Shown here one piece after another: positions 47,118-58,340 of a stretch of DNA of 64,000 bases; the first letter of the stretch is position 1; each line of letters starts with the position of its first letter. The stretch is from an uncultured Alphaproteobacteria bacterium (lineage in GTDB: Bacteria > Pseudomonadota > Alphaproteobacteria > RF32 > CAG-239). The notes under the pieces are model-generated. The model did no database searches, had not been told where the DNA came from, and saw only the letters and a program-made list of their open reading frames with translations. The stretch is from positions 1 through 64,000 of the forward strand of contig CALXPU010000001.1 of NCBI GenBank assembly GCA_944390455.1, given 5' to 3'. Made by a program: the position numbers and the translations under genes.

Positions 47118-47334
47118 TAGGGCAGGTTGGTGTCTGTCCTGAGGACTGAAAACCTCTTCTATGGTTGCCAATGCCATTGGCGTAAAAAACTCCTTCTGGT
47201 CATCTGACTGGAAGGAGGCTAATAAGTTTATATAAGTGATAAGAAACTTCTTATGCCTTATTTAAATTAATATGCCCGCTATTCCATAGAATAGTTTTCA
47301 GCTTCCAGTCGCCTTTGCACCAAGGCGATTTTTT
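47118..47334 (+). ncRNA. Candidate structured small RNA or leader upstream of the methyltransferase gene
   Basis: About 215 nt with a chain of stems and no convincing ORF. AGGTT/AACCT (47124-47128 with 47151-47155) encloses GTCC/GGAC. GCCAAT/ATTGGC is at 47167-47181. A 12-bp stem with two G-U pairs spans 47190-47217. ATAAG/CTTAT is at 47222-47254 and CTATTC/GAATAG at 47279-47294. The last is TCGCCTT/AAGGCGA (47309-47328) with six T, an intrinsic terminator 14 nt before the next ATG. I do not recognise it as 6S, SRP, RNase P or tmRNA. It may be a free small RNA or an attenuating leader. Confidence 0.55.
47309..47334 (+). terminator. Intrinsic terminator directly before the methyltransferase gene
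   Basis: Stem TCGCCTT/AAGGCGA with loop TGCACC and six T residues. Its position between a promoter and the methyltransferase start suggests either the end of a small RNA or an attenuator. Confidence 0.85.
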
Positions 47335-47348
47335 GTTGGGAGAAGGGC

Positions 47349-48392
47349 ATGGGGAAAAAGAATTTACTTGCAGCAAATAGTAATAAAAATGACGAATTTT
47401 ATACAACGTACGAAGACATCAAAAAAGAATTGGTTAATTATGCTAAATATTTCAAAGGAAAAGTAATTTATTGCAACTGCGATGACCATAACGGCATCGG
47501 CTTAGGAACGCCAAAATCCAATTTTTTGAAGTATTTGGCAGATAATTTTGAAGCTTTTAAAATAAAAAAGGTAATCGCCACCCATTTTGAAAAAGACAGA
47601 GATAGTTCTTCTATGTATATTCTTGATAAGGATAACAGTGGTGACGGAATCGCTTGTCTTGAGGATATTATAGAAATTCCAATGAAAGGAAATGGAGATT
47701 TCAGGAGTCCAGAATGCATCAAATTTCTTCAAGAAGCGGATATTGTGATAACAAATCCTCCTTTTTCGTTATTTCGAGAATATGTCGCGCAGCTGATAGA
47801 GTATAAGAAAAAATTTCTAATTATCGGGAATATGAATGCCATAACCTATAAAGAAATTTTTCCTTTGATTAAAGAAAATAAACTGTGGTTTGGTTATGGT
47901 TTTAATTGTTCTATGATTTTTAAGACAAAATATCGGAATACATTGGAAACAAATCGTAAATATGTCATCTCTAGAGGATATAACCCTGATGAAAACTATA
48001 TAAAGACACCTGCTGTTTGTTGGTATACAAATTTAGAAACACGTAAACGTAGCGAATTTTTAAATACCGGTAAACTCTATTATGGGTATGAACATATGTA
48101 TCCTAAATATGATAATTATGACGCAATAAATGTTGATAAAGTCTGCGATATTCCTATGGATTATGAAGGGATTATGGGGGTGCCAATAACTTTTTTGGAT
48201 AAATTTAATCCTCAGCAATTTGAAATTTTAGGCTTTATGGATAGACAGAATAGTTATCAACTGCGCACTAAAGTGTATACTAAATCTGATAGTCCAAAAT
48301 ACAATGATTTAAATAGAGGTGGCGCCATTTGGATTGATGGTCTTTTAAAGAACACATATATGCGTATTTTTATTAGAAAAAAGGAAAATTGA
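47349..48392 (+). CDS. EcoRI-type adenine-specific DNA methyltransferase
   Basis: The 347-aa protein resembles M.EcoRI: NKNDEFYTTYEDIKKEL at 13-29, YCNCDDHNG at 41-49, and the catalytic NPPF at 136-139 inside DIVITNPPFSLFREYV. It would use S-adenosylmethionine to methylate adenine N6 in a short DNA site; the site is unknown. The ribosome region GGGAGAAGGGC follows a terminator-like hairpin. The next gene starts after one base, so the two are coupled. Base composition is AT-rich like the chromosome. Confidence 0.9.
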   Translation: MGKKNLLAANSNKNDEFYTTYEDIKKELVNYAKYFKGKVIYCNCDDHNGIGLGTPKSNFLKYLADNFEAFKIKKVIATHFEKDRDSSSMYILDKDNSGDGIACLEDIIEIPMKGNGDFRSPECIKFLQEADIVITNPPFSLFREYVAQLIEYKKKFLIIGNMNAITYKEIFPLIKENKLWFGYGFNCSMIFKTKYRNTLETNRKYVISRGYNPDENYIKTPAVCWYTNLETRKRSEFLNTGKLYYGYEHMYPKYDNYDAINVDKVCDIPMDYEGIMGVPITFLDKFNPQQFEILGFMDRQNSYQLRTKVYTKSDSPKYNDLNRGGAIWIDGLLKNTYMRIFIRKKEN

Positions 48393-48393
48393 T

Positions 48394-49617
48394 ATGGCTA
48401 TGAAGACAAGTCAGCCGGTAATCACTATCAAAGATTTAGTGGAAGGCTATCAAGACAGCGGCGAAAAAGGCGTGGTAGCGTTTGGCGGCAAGCTTAATAT
48501 CCGACCGGCGTATCAGCGGGCTTTTGTGTATAATCCTGATGACAGGGACAGAGTTATGGTGTCGGTTTATAATAATATGCCGCTGAACAGTATGTATTGG
48601 GCGGTTAATCCCGATGGTTCATTTGAAGTTATTGACGGACAGCAACGGCTTATTTCTATCTGTCAATTTATTACCAACGATGACGGAAACGGGAATCCGG
48701 TCGCCATAGACTTTAACGGGCGGAATACTCAGACTTTTGAAGGCTTATCCGCAGAAAAACAAAAAGAAATACTGGATTATCGCTTACAGGTTTATGTTTG
48801 TGAAGGCTCAGATGACGAAAAACTGGATTGGTTTCACACTATTAATATAGCCGGAAAACAGATGACTGACCAAGAGTTGCTTAATGCTAACTATACCGGA
48901 AAATGGCTGACTTCTGCAAAACATTTTTTCTCCAAACGGCAAAATAATACGGCTATAAATATGTCTTATTACGACAACAACGATAAAAAAACTTTATTAA
49001 ACCTTTCTACTGATAGAGTTTTAGGTGATATGGGTGGTTTGGGTGAAAAAGCCAACCGCCAATTACTACTTGAATTGGCGCTTAAATGGCGGATTAACGC
49101 GGAAGAAAGTAAATATCCGCAAATAAAAGACTATATGGGCATACACCGTTTTGACGATGACGCAAATGAGCTTATACAATATTTTACAAATGCTATTAAT
49201 TGGGTAAAACAAACTTTTAATGTCTATCGTTCTGATATGAAAGGTTTGGAGTGGGGAATTTTGTATAACAAGTATAAGGAAAAGAATATTAACCCAATAG
49301 AAATTGAAAAGGAACTCAAACGTTTATATGACTTGTATGAGGTTGACCCTGACGGTTTGAAGAAAAAAGGATTTTACGAATATTGCCTCTCTGGTGACAG
49401 AACATTAATTTGGCATCGGGCTTTTAGTGACCGACAACAAAAACAAGCTTATGACCACCAAAAGGGTAAATGTGCTCGGTGTGGTAGAGCTTTTGCTTTA
49501 AAAGAATTAGAAGGACATCATAAAAAGGCTTTTGCCGACGGAGGTGAAACAATTATAGAAAATTGTTTAATGCTTTGTAAAAATTGCCACATTGATTATC
49601 ACGCAGAACATAAATAA
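48394..49617 (+). CDS. DUF262 (ParB/Srx-like) protein with C-terminal HNH nuclease domain
   Basis: The N-terminal DUF262 domain shows NIRPAYQRAFV at about 35-45 and VIDGQQRLISI at 79-89, the motifs of the GmrS-type nucleotide-hydrolysing fold. A helical middle leads to an HNH domain at about 360-407: CARCGRAF, ELEGHHKKAFADGG, ENCLMLCKNCHIDYH. It is probably the nuclease partner of the adjacent methyltransferase. DUF262-HNH proteins are also known from modification-dependent (type IV) restriction, so modified or unmodified DNA could be the target. The 5' half is clearly richer in GC than the methyltransferase gene. Confidence 0.88.
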   Translation: MAMKTSQPVITIKDLVEGYQDSGEKGVVAFGGKLNIRPAYQRAFVYNPDDRDRVMVSVYNNMPLNSMYWAVNPDGSFEVIDGQQRLISICQFITNDDGNGNPVAIDFNGRNTQTFEGLSAEKQKEILDYRLQVYVCEGSDDEKLDWFHTINIAGKQMTDQELLNANYTGKWLTSAKHFFSKRQNNTAINMSYYDNNDKKTLLNLSTDRVLGDMGGLGEKANRQLLLELALKWRINAEESKYPQIKDYMGIHRFDDDANELIQYFTNAINWVKQTFNVYRSDMKGLEWGILYNKYKEKNINPIEIEKELKRLYDLYEVDPDGLKKKGFYEYCLSGDRTLIWHRAFSDRQQKQAYDHQKGKCARCGRAFALKELEGHHKKAFADGGETIIENCLMLCKNCHIDYHAEHK

Positions 49618-49641
49618 AGGGAGGATTTACCTCCCTTCTTT
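49616..49641. terminator. Intrinsic terminator after the DUF262-HNH gene and infC
   Basis: GGGAGG/CCTCCC (49619-49624 with 49630-49635), ATTTA loop, T-rich on the right and A-rich on the left, so it fits both convergent transcripts. Confidence 0.8.
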
Positions 49642-49658
49642 ATCGCTTATCCAACTTA

Positions 49659-50198
49659 TTATGCAGGAGAAACAATCATAAACATTTGCTTTCCTTCTAA
49701 TTTTGGAGCTGCATCTACTTTGCAAACACCATCCAAATCTTCCAGCAATCTGTTCAGTATTTCTTTTCCCATATCATTAGCGCTCATCTCACGACCTTTG
49801 TAGCGCATAGTAAACTTAACTTTATCTCCTTGTTCCAAGAATTTCTTTGCTTGCTTTACCTTCACCTCATAGTCGTGAGTATCAATCATCGGGCGCAACT
49901 TTAATTCTTTAATATTTACAACCTTCTGATTTTTCTTAGCTTCATTTTTCTTCTTCTGCATTTCATATTTATATTTGCCGTAATCTAATACTTTGCAGAC
50001 AGGTGGCGTTACTTGAGGAGAAATTTCAATTAAGTCTAATCCTACTTCTTGAGCAATTTTCAATGCCTCTGTAATTGGAACGATACCTAAATTTTCCCCA
50101 TTATAGTTAATTAAACGAACTTCTTTAGATTTTATCTCACGATTTATGCGCGGTCCATCACTTTCACGTACTGGCGCATTGGTATTTTCTGTAGCTAT
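49659..50198 (-). CDS. infC: Translation initiation factor IF-3
   Basis: IF-3 binds the 30S subunit and rejects non-canonical starts. The protein shows RINREIKSKEVRLIN, PPVCKVLDYGKYKYE, ELKLRPMIDTHDYEVK and KFTMRYKGREMS. No ATG is available. The Shine-Dalgarno GGAGG (50203-50207) lies 5 nt upstream of an ATA codon at 50196-50198, so the start is probably AUA (179 aa). A TTG at 50210 is in frame but lacks an upstream ribosome site and overlaps the GGAGG. Rare starts let IF-3 limit its own synthesis in other bacteria. Confidence 0.92.
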   Translation of the reverse strand: MATENTNAPVRESDGPRINREIKSKEVRLINYNGENLGIVPITEALKIAQEVGLDLIEISPQVTPPVCKVLDYGKYKYEMQKKKNEAKKNQKVVNIKELKLRPMIDTHDYEVKVKQAKKFLEQGDKVKFTMRYKGREMSANDMGKEILNRLLEDLDGVCKVDAAPKLEGKQMFMIVSPA

Positions 50199-50297
50199 GG
50201 TTGCCTCCAATAAAAATTAATGTTACTCTTTGTATAATAGTTAAAATTATTATACTTCGCAACAAAAATCTTTCTATTTTTTTGCAAATTCTTACAC

Positions 50298-51158
50298 CTA
50301 TAAGGCTTTTGCGAATCTTCTTTTTATCTCCCACATCTGATAGTTTTTGTGAGATTGATAATTTTGTTGATTGTAATATTGGGTATGCGCAAATAGCACG
50401 CTTCCTTTTTCTTTATCAAAATCAATACCAACGAACCCTTTGGATATCATATAGTCTATCACTTCTAAACGCTCATACGGAATAGATATTCTCGGCTTGA
50501 AACAAGATAGAACGCTCTCTTTATCCATCGGTTTATGCAGCAAAGAAATTTTTCCACCATCTGATGGATCTACCGCTGTTGAAAATAAATTAAAATTACA
50601 TGCAAAATATGGCCCCATATTCCATCTATTTTTTCTATCTACAATAGAGGTACAATCTGTGCAGCCCAGTTTTTTGGCCTGCTCAATACGGTAATTTATC
50701 ATTATGGTATTTAGCGAATTACCGCGATACATCGGTAAAACAGAATCTCCACCCATAGATGCGATTTTATTTTTTCCATTATTTCTGAGATTATGAAAGA
50801 AATCATACTCACAATTAGGTAGCTCTTCTTGTAAATCTTTTTGATTTTCACAAAGTCGAATATAAGACATTCCCACCAGTTTTTCGCCTACAAAAACTCC
50901 TATATATTTAATTTTGTGGTCATTAAAAACTTCATAAAAATATTCTTTTGTATGCTTATGAATGAAGCACTCTTCGCCATTTTTTAAATAGTGATAAATG
51001 CTTTCAGATAGCTTTCCCATTTGTTCTGCGTCTTTTTTATTCAATGGACGAATATGAAAATTTATAGGCTTTTCTTGCTTTATATTATTTACTTTATAAA
51101 GCTTACCTATCCATACATTTGTTCCATTTACTTCATATTTTTTTAGCTCTGAAAACAT
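50298..51158 (-). CDS. GNAT-like acetyltransferase (putative)
   Basis: A 286-aa soluble protein. Residues about 33-185 resemble a GNAT fold: INFHIRPLNKKDAEQM, YIGVFVGEKLVGMSYI, and SVLPMYRGNSLNTIMIN in the place of the acetyl-CoA loop. A C-terminal part of about 90 residues is unassigned. The substrate is unknown. AAAGGA precedes the ATG. A 23-aa ORF with its own terminator lies just upstream. Confidence 0.65.
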   Translation of the reverse strand: MFSELKKYEVNGTNVWIGKLYKVNNIKQEKPINFHIRPLNKKDAEQMGKLSESIYHYLKNGEECFIHKHTKEYFYEVFNDHKIKYIGVFVGEKLVGMSYIRLCENQKDLQEELPNCEYDFFHNLRNNGKNKIASMGGDSVLPMYRGNSLNTIMINYRIEQAKKLGCTDCTSIVDRKNRWNMGPYFACNFNLFSTAVDPSDGGKISLLHKPMDKESVLSCFKPRISIPYERLEVIDYMISKGFVGIDFDKEKGSVLFAHTQYYNQQNYQSHKNYQMWEIKRRFAKAL

Positions 51159-51177
51159 TTCCTTTTTTCCATAAAAA

Positions 51178-51196
51178 ATGCGGGGCTTTACCCCGC
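51178..51196 (-). terminator. Intrinsic terminator of the 23-aa ORF
   Basis: GCGGGG/CCCCGC (51180-51185 with 51191-51196) followed on the minus strand by an A and a six-residue U-run. It lies between the micro-gene and the GNAT-like gene. Confidence 0.8.
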
Positions 51197-51231
51197 CATT
51201 TGTTCCATTTTATTTAAGTTGAAACACAGAA

Positions 51232-51303
51232 TCAATCTAACGGCGGGATGTTATATTCCTGACGTTTTATTTTCATCTGTTTTGTAGCTATAGAATGCAA
51301 CAT
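51232..51303 (-). CDS. Putative 23-aa microprotein
   Basis: The ORF encodes a 23-residue basic peptide starting MLHSIATKQMKIKR and ending NIPPLD. GAGGAAC lies about 6 nt before the ATG. A near-consensus promoter (51333-51362) and an intrinsic terminator (51178-51196) frame it, so the unit has every element of a gene at minimum size. The peptide is too short and polar for a membrane helix. It could instead be a small RNA with a chance ORF. No family is recognised. Confidence 0.45.
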   Translation of the reverse strand: MLHSIATKQMKIKRQEYNIPPLD

Positions 51304-51332
51304 TATTTGTTCCTCTTAAACATTTTGGGGGT

Positions 51333-51362
51333 ATTCTATATTGTTCTATGGCTTTCTGTCAA
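51333..51362 (-). promoter_or_regulatory. Promoter of the 23-aa ORF
   Basis: On the minus strand TTGACA (51357-51362) is followed after 18 nt by TAGAAT (51333-51338), or after 16 nt by TATAGA. It lies divergent to ligA. Confidence 0.6.
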
Positions 51363-51365
51363 TAG

Positions 51366-54286
<2,921 letters not shown>

Positions 54287-56477
54287 AATCTATGCCCAGT
54301 TTAGACAAGATGTCTTCGTTTTCATCGGTTCTTTGTGCAACAATCCAATCTGGTACCCATGGTGAATGTGGTAACTTGGACATTGCCAACATCTTTTTAT
54401 CCAAATAAAAACGCGGAGCATCTGCCATAATTGGAGTATCAATCGCACCTTGCATCAGTACCACTTGTTTCAACATTGGCAAACTCAATAAATCATTAGC
54501 GCTAATCGCTGAAACACCTTGTAGCTGATAACTTACATTTTTAGCAAATGGATTATACTCTTTGGAGAGACTACCTTCTTGACGGCTATATGATGTTGTT
54601 TGAACAGTTTTATTACCAATCATTTTTGAGAAGCGTTGAGCTGTTTGCTCGTTGTTTTGTGACAAAATAACTTTGCAAGCAGTGGTTGAAATAACTGTTT
54701 CTAAGTCATCTTTTCCGTATTTACCGGAAATTTGGCCTAAGTCTTGTCCAATCAGCAAATATGACACTTTTTGACCACGACCTACGGCAGGTCCATCAAT
54801 AACCGCTTTTAGTTTAGGCATTTGTGGAAACTCGTCGAGCACGAACAATGCTGGAAATGGTCCCATTTTGCCATCAGTTGGGTGTACTGAGTTTGGCGGG
54901 TTTGAAATCAAGTATGCACTAATTAAGTCCACGAACGTTGCACTAATTGGGTTTAAGGCTTGAGCATCTGTTTGGTTAACGGATAGATAAACAGAAATTG
55001 GCTTCCATTCTCCTGTTACAGGGTCTTTCATTCCGCGCAAGTCTTTAAACTGCAAGTCTGAGAAACTTGTTCTGGCAACTACCGCCGAGTTCTTAAAAAT
55101 ACCAATACCAGTTAAACCTGTGGACATAACGGAACCACGCTCTTTATCCGGCATTGCACTCAATGCACTCAATTCTGTTACGCAACGACGAGAATAACCG
55201 TAGTTATTGGCTTCTTCCACCGCTGCATCAAGCAAATCACGCATCGGATCGGCCATAGCAGCCATTTGATCGCCTTCTTCTAAACGACGTTTAATTTCGT
55301 TTGCTTGCTCAATTTGCGATGATGTAATCCATTCCAAAATCATTGCCATACATGGTTCATGGTTTACCCATTTATCTGGCAACAGATTCCATGTTCCTAT
55401 CGGCAAATAATTTTCTATGGTTAAATTATCGTTCTGCAAGTCTTGTATCGCACGTGCGGCATTTGCTCTTAATCCACCAATGCTCATATCATCGTAATAT
55501 TGCATTAGTTCTGCTTTATCTTCAGCGGTCATTGAACCTTCATATATCTTTTGAATAAAGCGTTCATTTGCTAAAGCTCTTTCGCATTTAGATGATATAA
55601 AGTGAATAAATCCGCACAATGCACTACGACCTGTTTTAGACCAGTGTGGGTCTGCGCCACCTTTTGGATCTTCTACAAGCGTGTTACACATTGAGTCAAC
55701 GTACAAGTCACGGTCTGGTCCAGGTTTTGGTAAAGCTCCCGGTGACAAGGGATTCCAACTCGGATAATATTCACCCGTTGCTGGATTATCCTCTTTACCC
55801 CAGTTAATTACAAATACTGGACCCACCTTGCTTCTGGCTCCTGTTGTTTGGTAACATAATTCCGGCTTCGGGTCGTTTACAATGATACTTAGCCCTTCTG
55901 AATTAAAAATCGTTGGAATAACCACTCCCGCTGTTTTACCTGTTCCCGGAGGAGCACAGCACAAAGTTGACAGTGTTTCTTTTAACTTCAGCATTTTGCC
56001 TTGGAATTTTCCAACAACCATACAGAAACCGTCAAATCCCAATAATGGCATATTCTCAATATCGCGCAAAGTTGCAATATGCGCCGATCCATGAATGTTT
56101 GATTGGAATTTATATGGACATTTTACACCGCCTACAATCAAAATTATCGGAAAAGATAAAAATGGCAATATCGGTGGCCATAAGCTTATTTTAAATTCGC
56201 CACTGTAGCGGTATATCTTTTTGAACCATTTCATATACCAATCCCACAAAAAGCCGAAATCCGTAAAAGACCTTTTTAAGAAAGCCCCTGCAACTTCTAT
56301 GCTTTTTTTAGATATACCATTTTGCATTAAGAACGCAAATATAGGAGATAGATATAAGAAAGCCGCAGTTACAGCGACTGAGATGGCAAAGGTAATTGTC
56401 ATCCACCGTACCGCGTTATCATATTCTTCCCACTCTTTTCCTCTTTCTTTTGCCATTTATACCTCTAATAAACAAAA

Positions 56478-57785
56478 TTAAGCCAAACTACGTATAAGTT
56501 TTTTCAGTTTTTCAAATGTATTTTTATCTGTTTTTTCTTCACAGTTGTCTATTGATTTGGAGAATAGACGTATCTCTTTTGGACTTCCTCTATTGATACG
56601 TGTTACATTAATGTTCATATTGCTCCAAATCTCAAACATATCTTCTGCGTTGATAATATTTCCTGATTGAATAACAACATAGGAAATAATTTCAAAATTC
56701 ATATCTCCAACAGCTAACTTCGTCTTCAATATATCTCTTGCTATATCTACTTTTCTTACAGGAGAAATGCGGTGACTACTTTCTGAGAACCATAAAGGTT
56801 CTTCATCATTGAATTTTTCTTCATCTGCTAACCAATCTCCCATTTCTTTATCCACTAAGCATAATATCAGCTGATTTTTTGACACTGCAATATAATCAAT
56901 GGTCGTATTTTTAATTATTGCCGACGGAATTACATCGTATCCTTTTTGGTTTAGAACATCTAATACAGGAGTATGAGACTCTTTTATTGGTGTCGGGATA
57001 TTTATATCTTGGGATTTATTTTTAGGCTGATTGTCTTTTTTGTTGTTAGAAATCGATCCTTTGTCTTGATGTGGTTTAGGTGCGACCTCTGGCTCAAAAT
57101 CCTTGATTACTTCTGCTTCTATTGGCTCAGGTTTATCAACAACTAATGCAGACGGAATGCTATCGTCTATATCTGGTTTCTTATCTTTTTTCTCAAAATC
57201 AAAATCTAAATCAAAATCGTCATCATCAAAATTAAATAAAGCATGATTTGTTGGAACTTCTGCCGCATCTTTTTTACCAGGGGTATATCCTGATGATGCT
57301 CGTGCTCCCATTGAACTTAAATTATTGTTTATATTTGATTGCAATAACGTTGCCGAAGGAAGTGGCGGACGTTTCATCGGCGCTTTCTTAATAATCGGTG
57401 TCTTTTTTACAACTTTAGGCTCTTCTGCTATAGATTTTTTCTTCACAACAACCGGAGCTTTTGTTTTTAAGGTGATTTTTCTATATGCATATAAAGGACT
57501 TAGGACTACTTTCTTTACAAAATTTTCCCATTTTACAAGACATAAGCCAACCCACCCCGCTAACCATAACGGTATGGAGCTTACAACAATTATAAAGAAA
57601 CCTATTTCTGAATTGCTTATCGGAGCTCCGCTATTCCATTTATATCCCAATAAACGCCAATGCTCTGATAACAAGATGTCAAAGTGCCAATTAATTAGCA
57701 ATAAAACACGAATACCATCTATGAATACAATGCTCCATAGATAGCCAACCAGTAATGTTTTTAATATTATTATTAATGGTTTCAA
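56478..57785 (-). CDS. Hypothetical membrane protein with a C-terminal domain, VirD4-linked (435 aa)
   Basis: Two membrane helices (about 5-30 and 65-85) are followed by a Lys/Pro/Asp-rich disordered linker (about 110-270) and a compact alpha/beta domain (about 280-435, from DVLNQKGYDVIPSAI). The start is a TTG with GGAGA 7 nt upstream. Its N-terminal segment resembles that of the next upstream gene (WHFDIL versus WKFDIL, then a W, G, F and P pattern), so the two look like paralogous anchors. No family is recognised. It is 21 nt before the coupling ATPase gene. Confidence 0.7.
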   Translation of the reverse strand: MKPLIIILKTLLVGYLWSIVFIDGIRVLLLINWHFDILLSEHWRLLGYKWNSGAPISNSEIGFFIIVVSSIPLWLAGWVGLCLVKWENFVKKVVLSPLYAYRKITLKTKAPVVVKKKSIAEEPKVVKKTPIIKKAPMKRPPLPSATLLQSNINNNLSSMGARASSGYTPGKKDAAEVPTNHALFNFDDDDFDLDFDFEKKDKKPDIDDSIPSALVVDKPEPIEAEVIKDFEPEVAPKPHQDKGSISNNKKDNQPKNKSQDINIPTPIKESHTPVLDVLNQKGYDVIPSAIIKNTTIDYIAVSKNQLILCLVDKEMGDWLADEEKFNDEEPLWFSESSHRISPVRKVDIARDILKTKLAVGDMNFEIISYVVIQSGNIINAEDMFEIWSNMNINVTRINRGSPKEIRLFSKSIDNCEEKTDKNTFEKLKKLIRSLA

Positions 57786-57838
57786 GTTTTTCTCCGGTTT
57801 TATTCCTTAATCTTACTTCGGTATTAGTTAACAACTCA

Positions 57839-58330
57839 TTATTGTTTTTCATTTTCTTCAATTTTTGCGGCAATCTGCTTTCTTAAATCTGCAACTTCAT
57901 GTGAGCGACTGAGATTTTTTCCTTCCTTTTCTATTTTGGCCTTTATAATTTCATCTAGTGTTTTGTCTTTTTCGCCTAAATTTTTAATGGAAACATGCTC
58001 AATCTCCATATTTTTGGGGCGTGTCAACCTTCTGTATAAAGAGATAAAAGGTTTACTGAAAAATTTACCTAATCCATATTTGTATAGTTTATTACTTAAC
58101 ACTAACCAAACTATAGGCAAAGCAATTAGGCAAAAGCCTAAACTGCAATCTCTAAATGTATTGAAGACACCACCCTTTTCCCAATATTCGTACATTATTT
58201 GGTATGATTTAGCATTCAAAATGTCAAATTTCCATAATACCTTAAAAAGAAACTGACAGATATACGCCAATACAACAAAAACAATCACGCTACTAGATAA
58301 AAATCTTATCATTTTACCTATTTTTTTCAT
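57839..58330 (-). CDS. Hypothetical two-helix membrane protein, VirD4-linked (163 aa)
   Basis: Helices at about 8-30 and 63-82, then a charged cytoplasmic tail (DKTLDEIIKAKIEKEGKN and AAKIEENEK). Residues about 34-105 align by eye with the 435-aa neighbour at the same distance from the N-terminus, without its large C-terminal domain. The family is not recognised. It lies 10 nt after the 530-aa gene and 53 nt before the paralogue. Confidence 0.7.
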   Translation of the reverse strand: MKKIGKMIRFLSSSVIVFVVLAYICQFLFKVLWKFDILNAKSYQIMYEYWEKGGVFNTFRDCSLGFCLIALPIVWLVLSNKLYKYGLGKFFSKPFISLYRRLTRPKNMEIEHVSIKNLGEKDKTLDEIIKAKIEKEGKNLSRSHEVADLRKQIAAKIEENEKQ

Positions 58331-58340
58331 TTTGTTCTCC

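Noticed and set aside
47190..47260. tmRNA-like tag (GCTAATAAG followed by stops) in the small RNA
   Set aside because: The would-be tag is five residues long and lacks the hydrophobic end of real tags, and no tRNA-like domain is present.
47235..47270. Leader peptide starting at GTG in the small RNA
   Set aside because: The nearest GGAGG is about 18 nt away, too far for normal initiation.
57691..57873. A 60-codon minus-strand ORF between the 163-aa and 435-aa genes
   Set aside because: It overlaps both genes in another frame and lacks a ribosome site.
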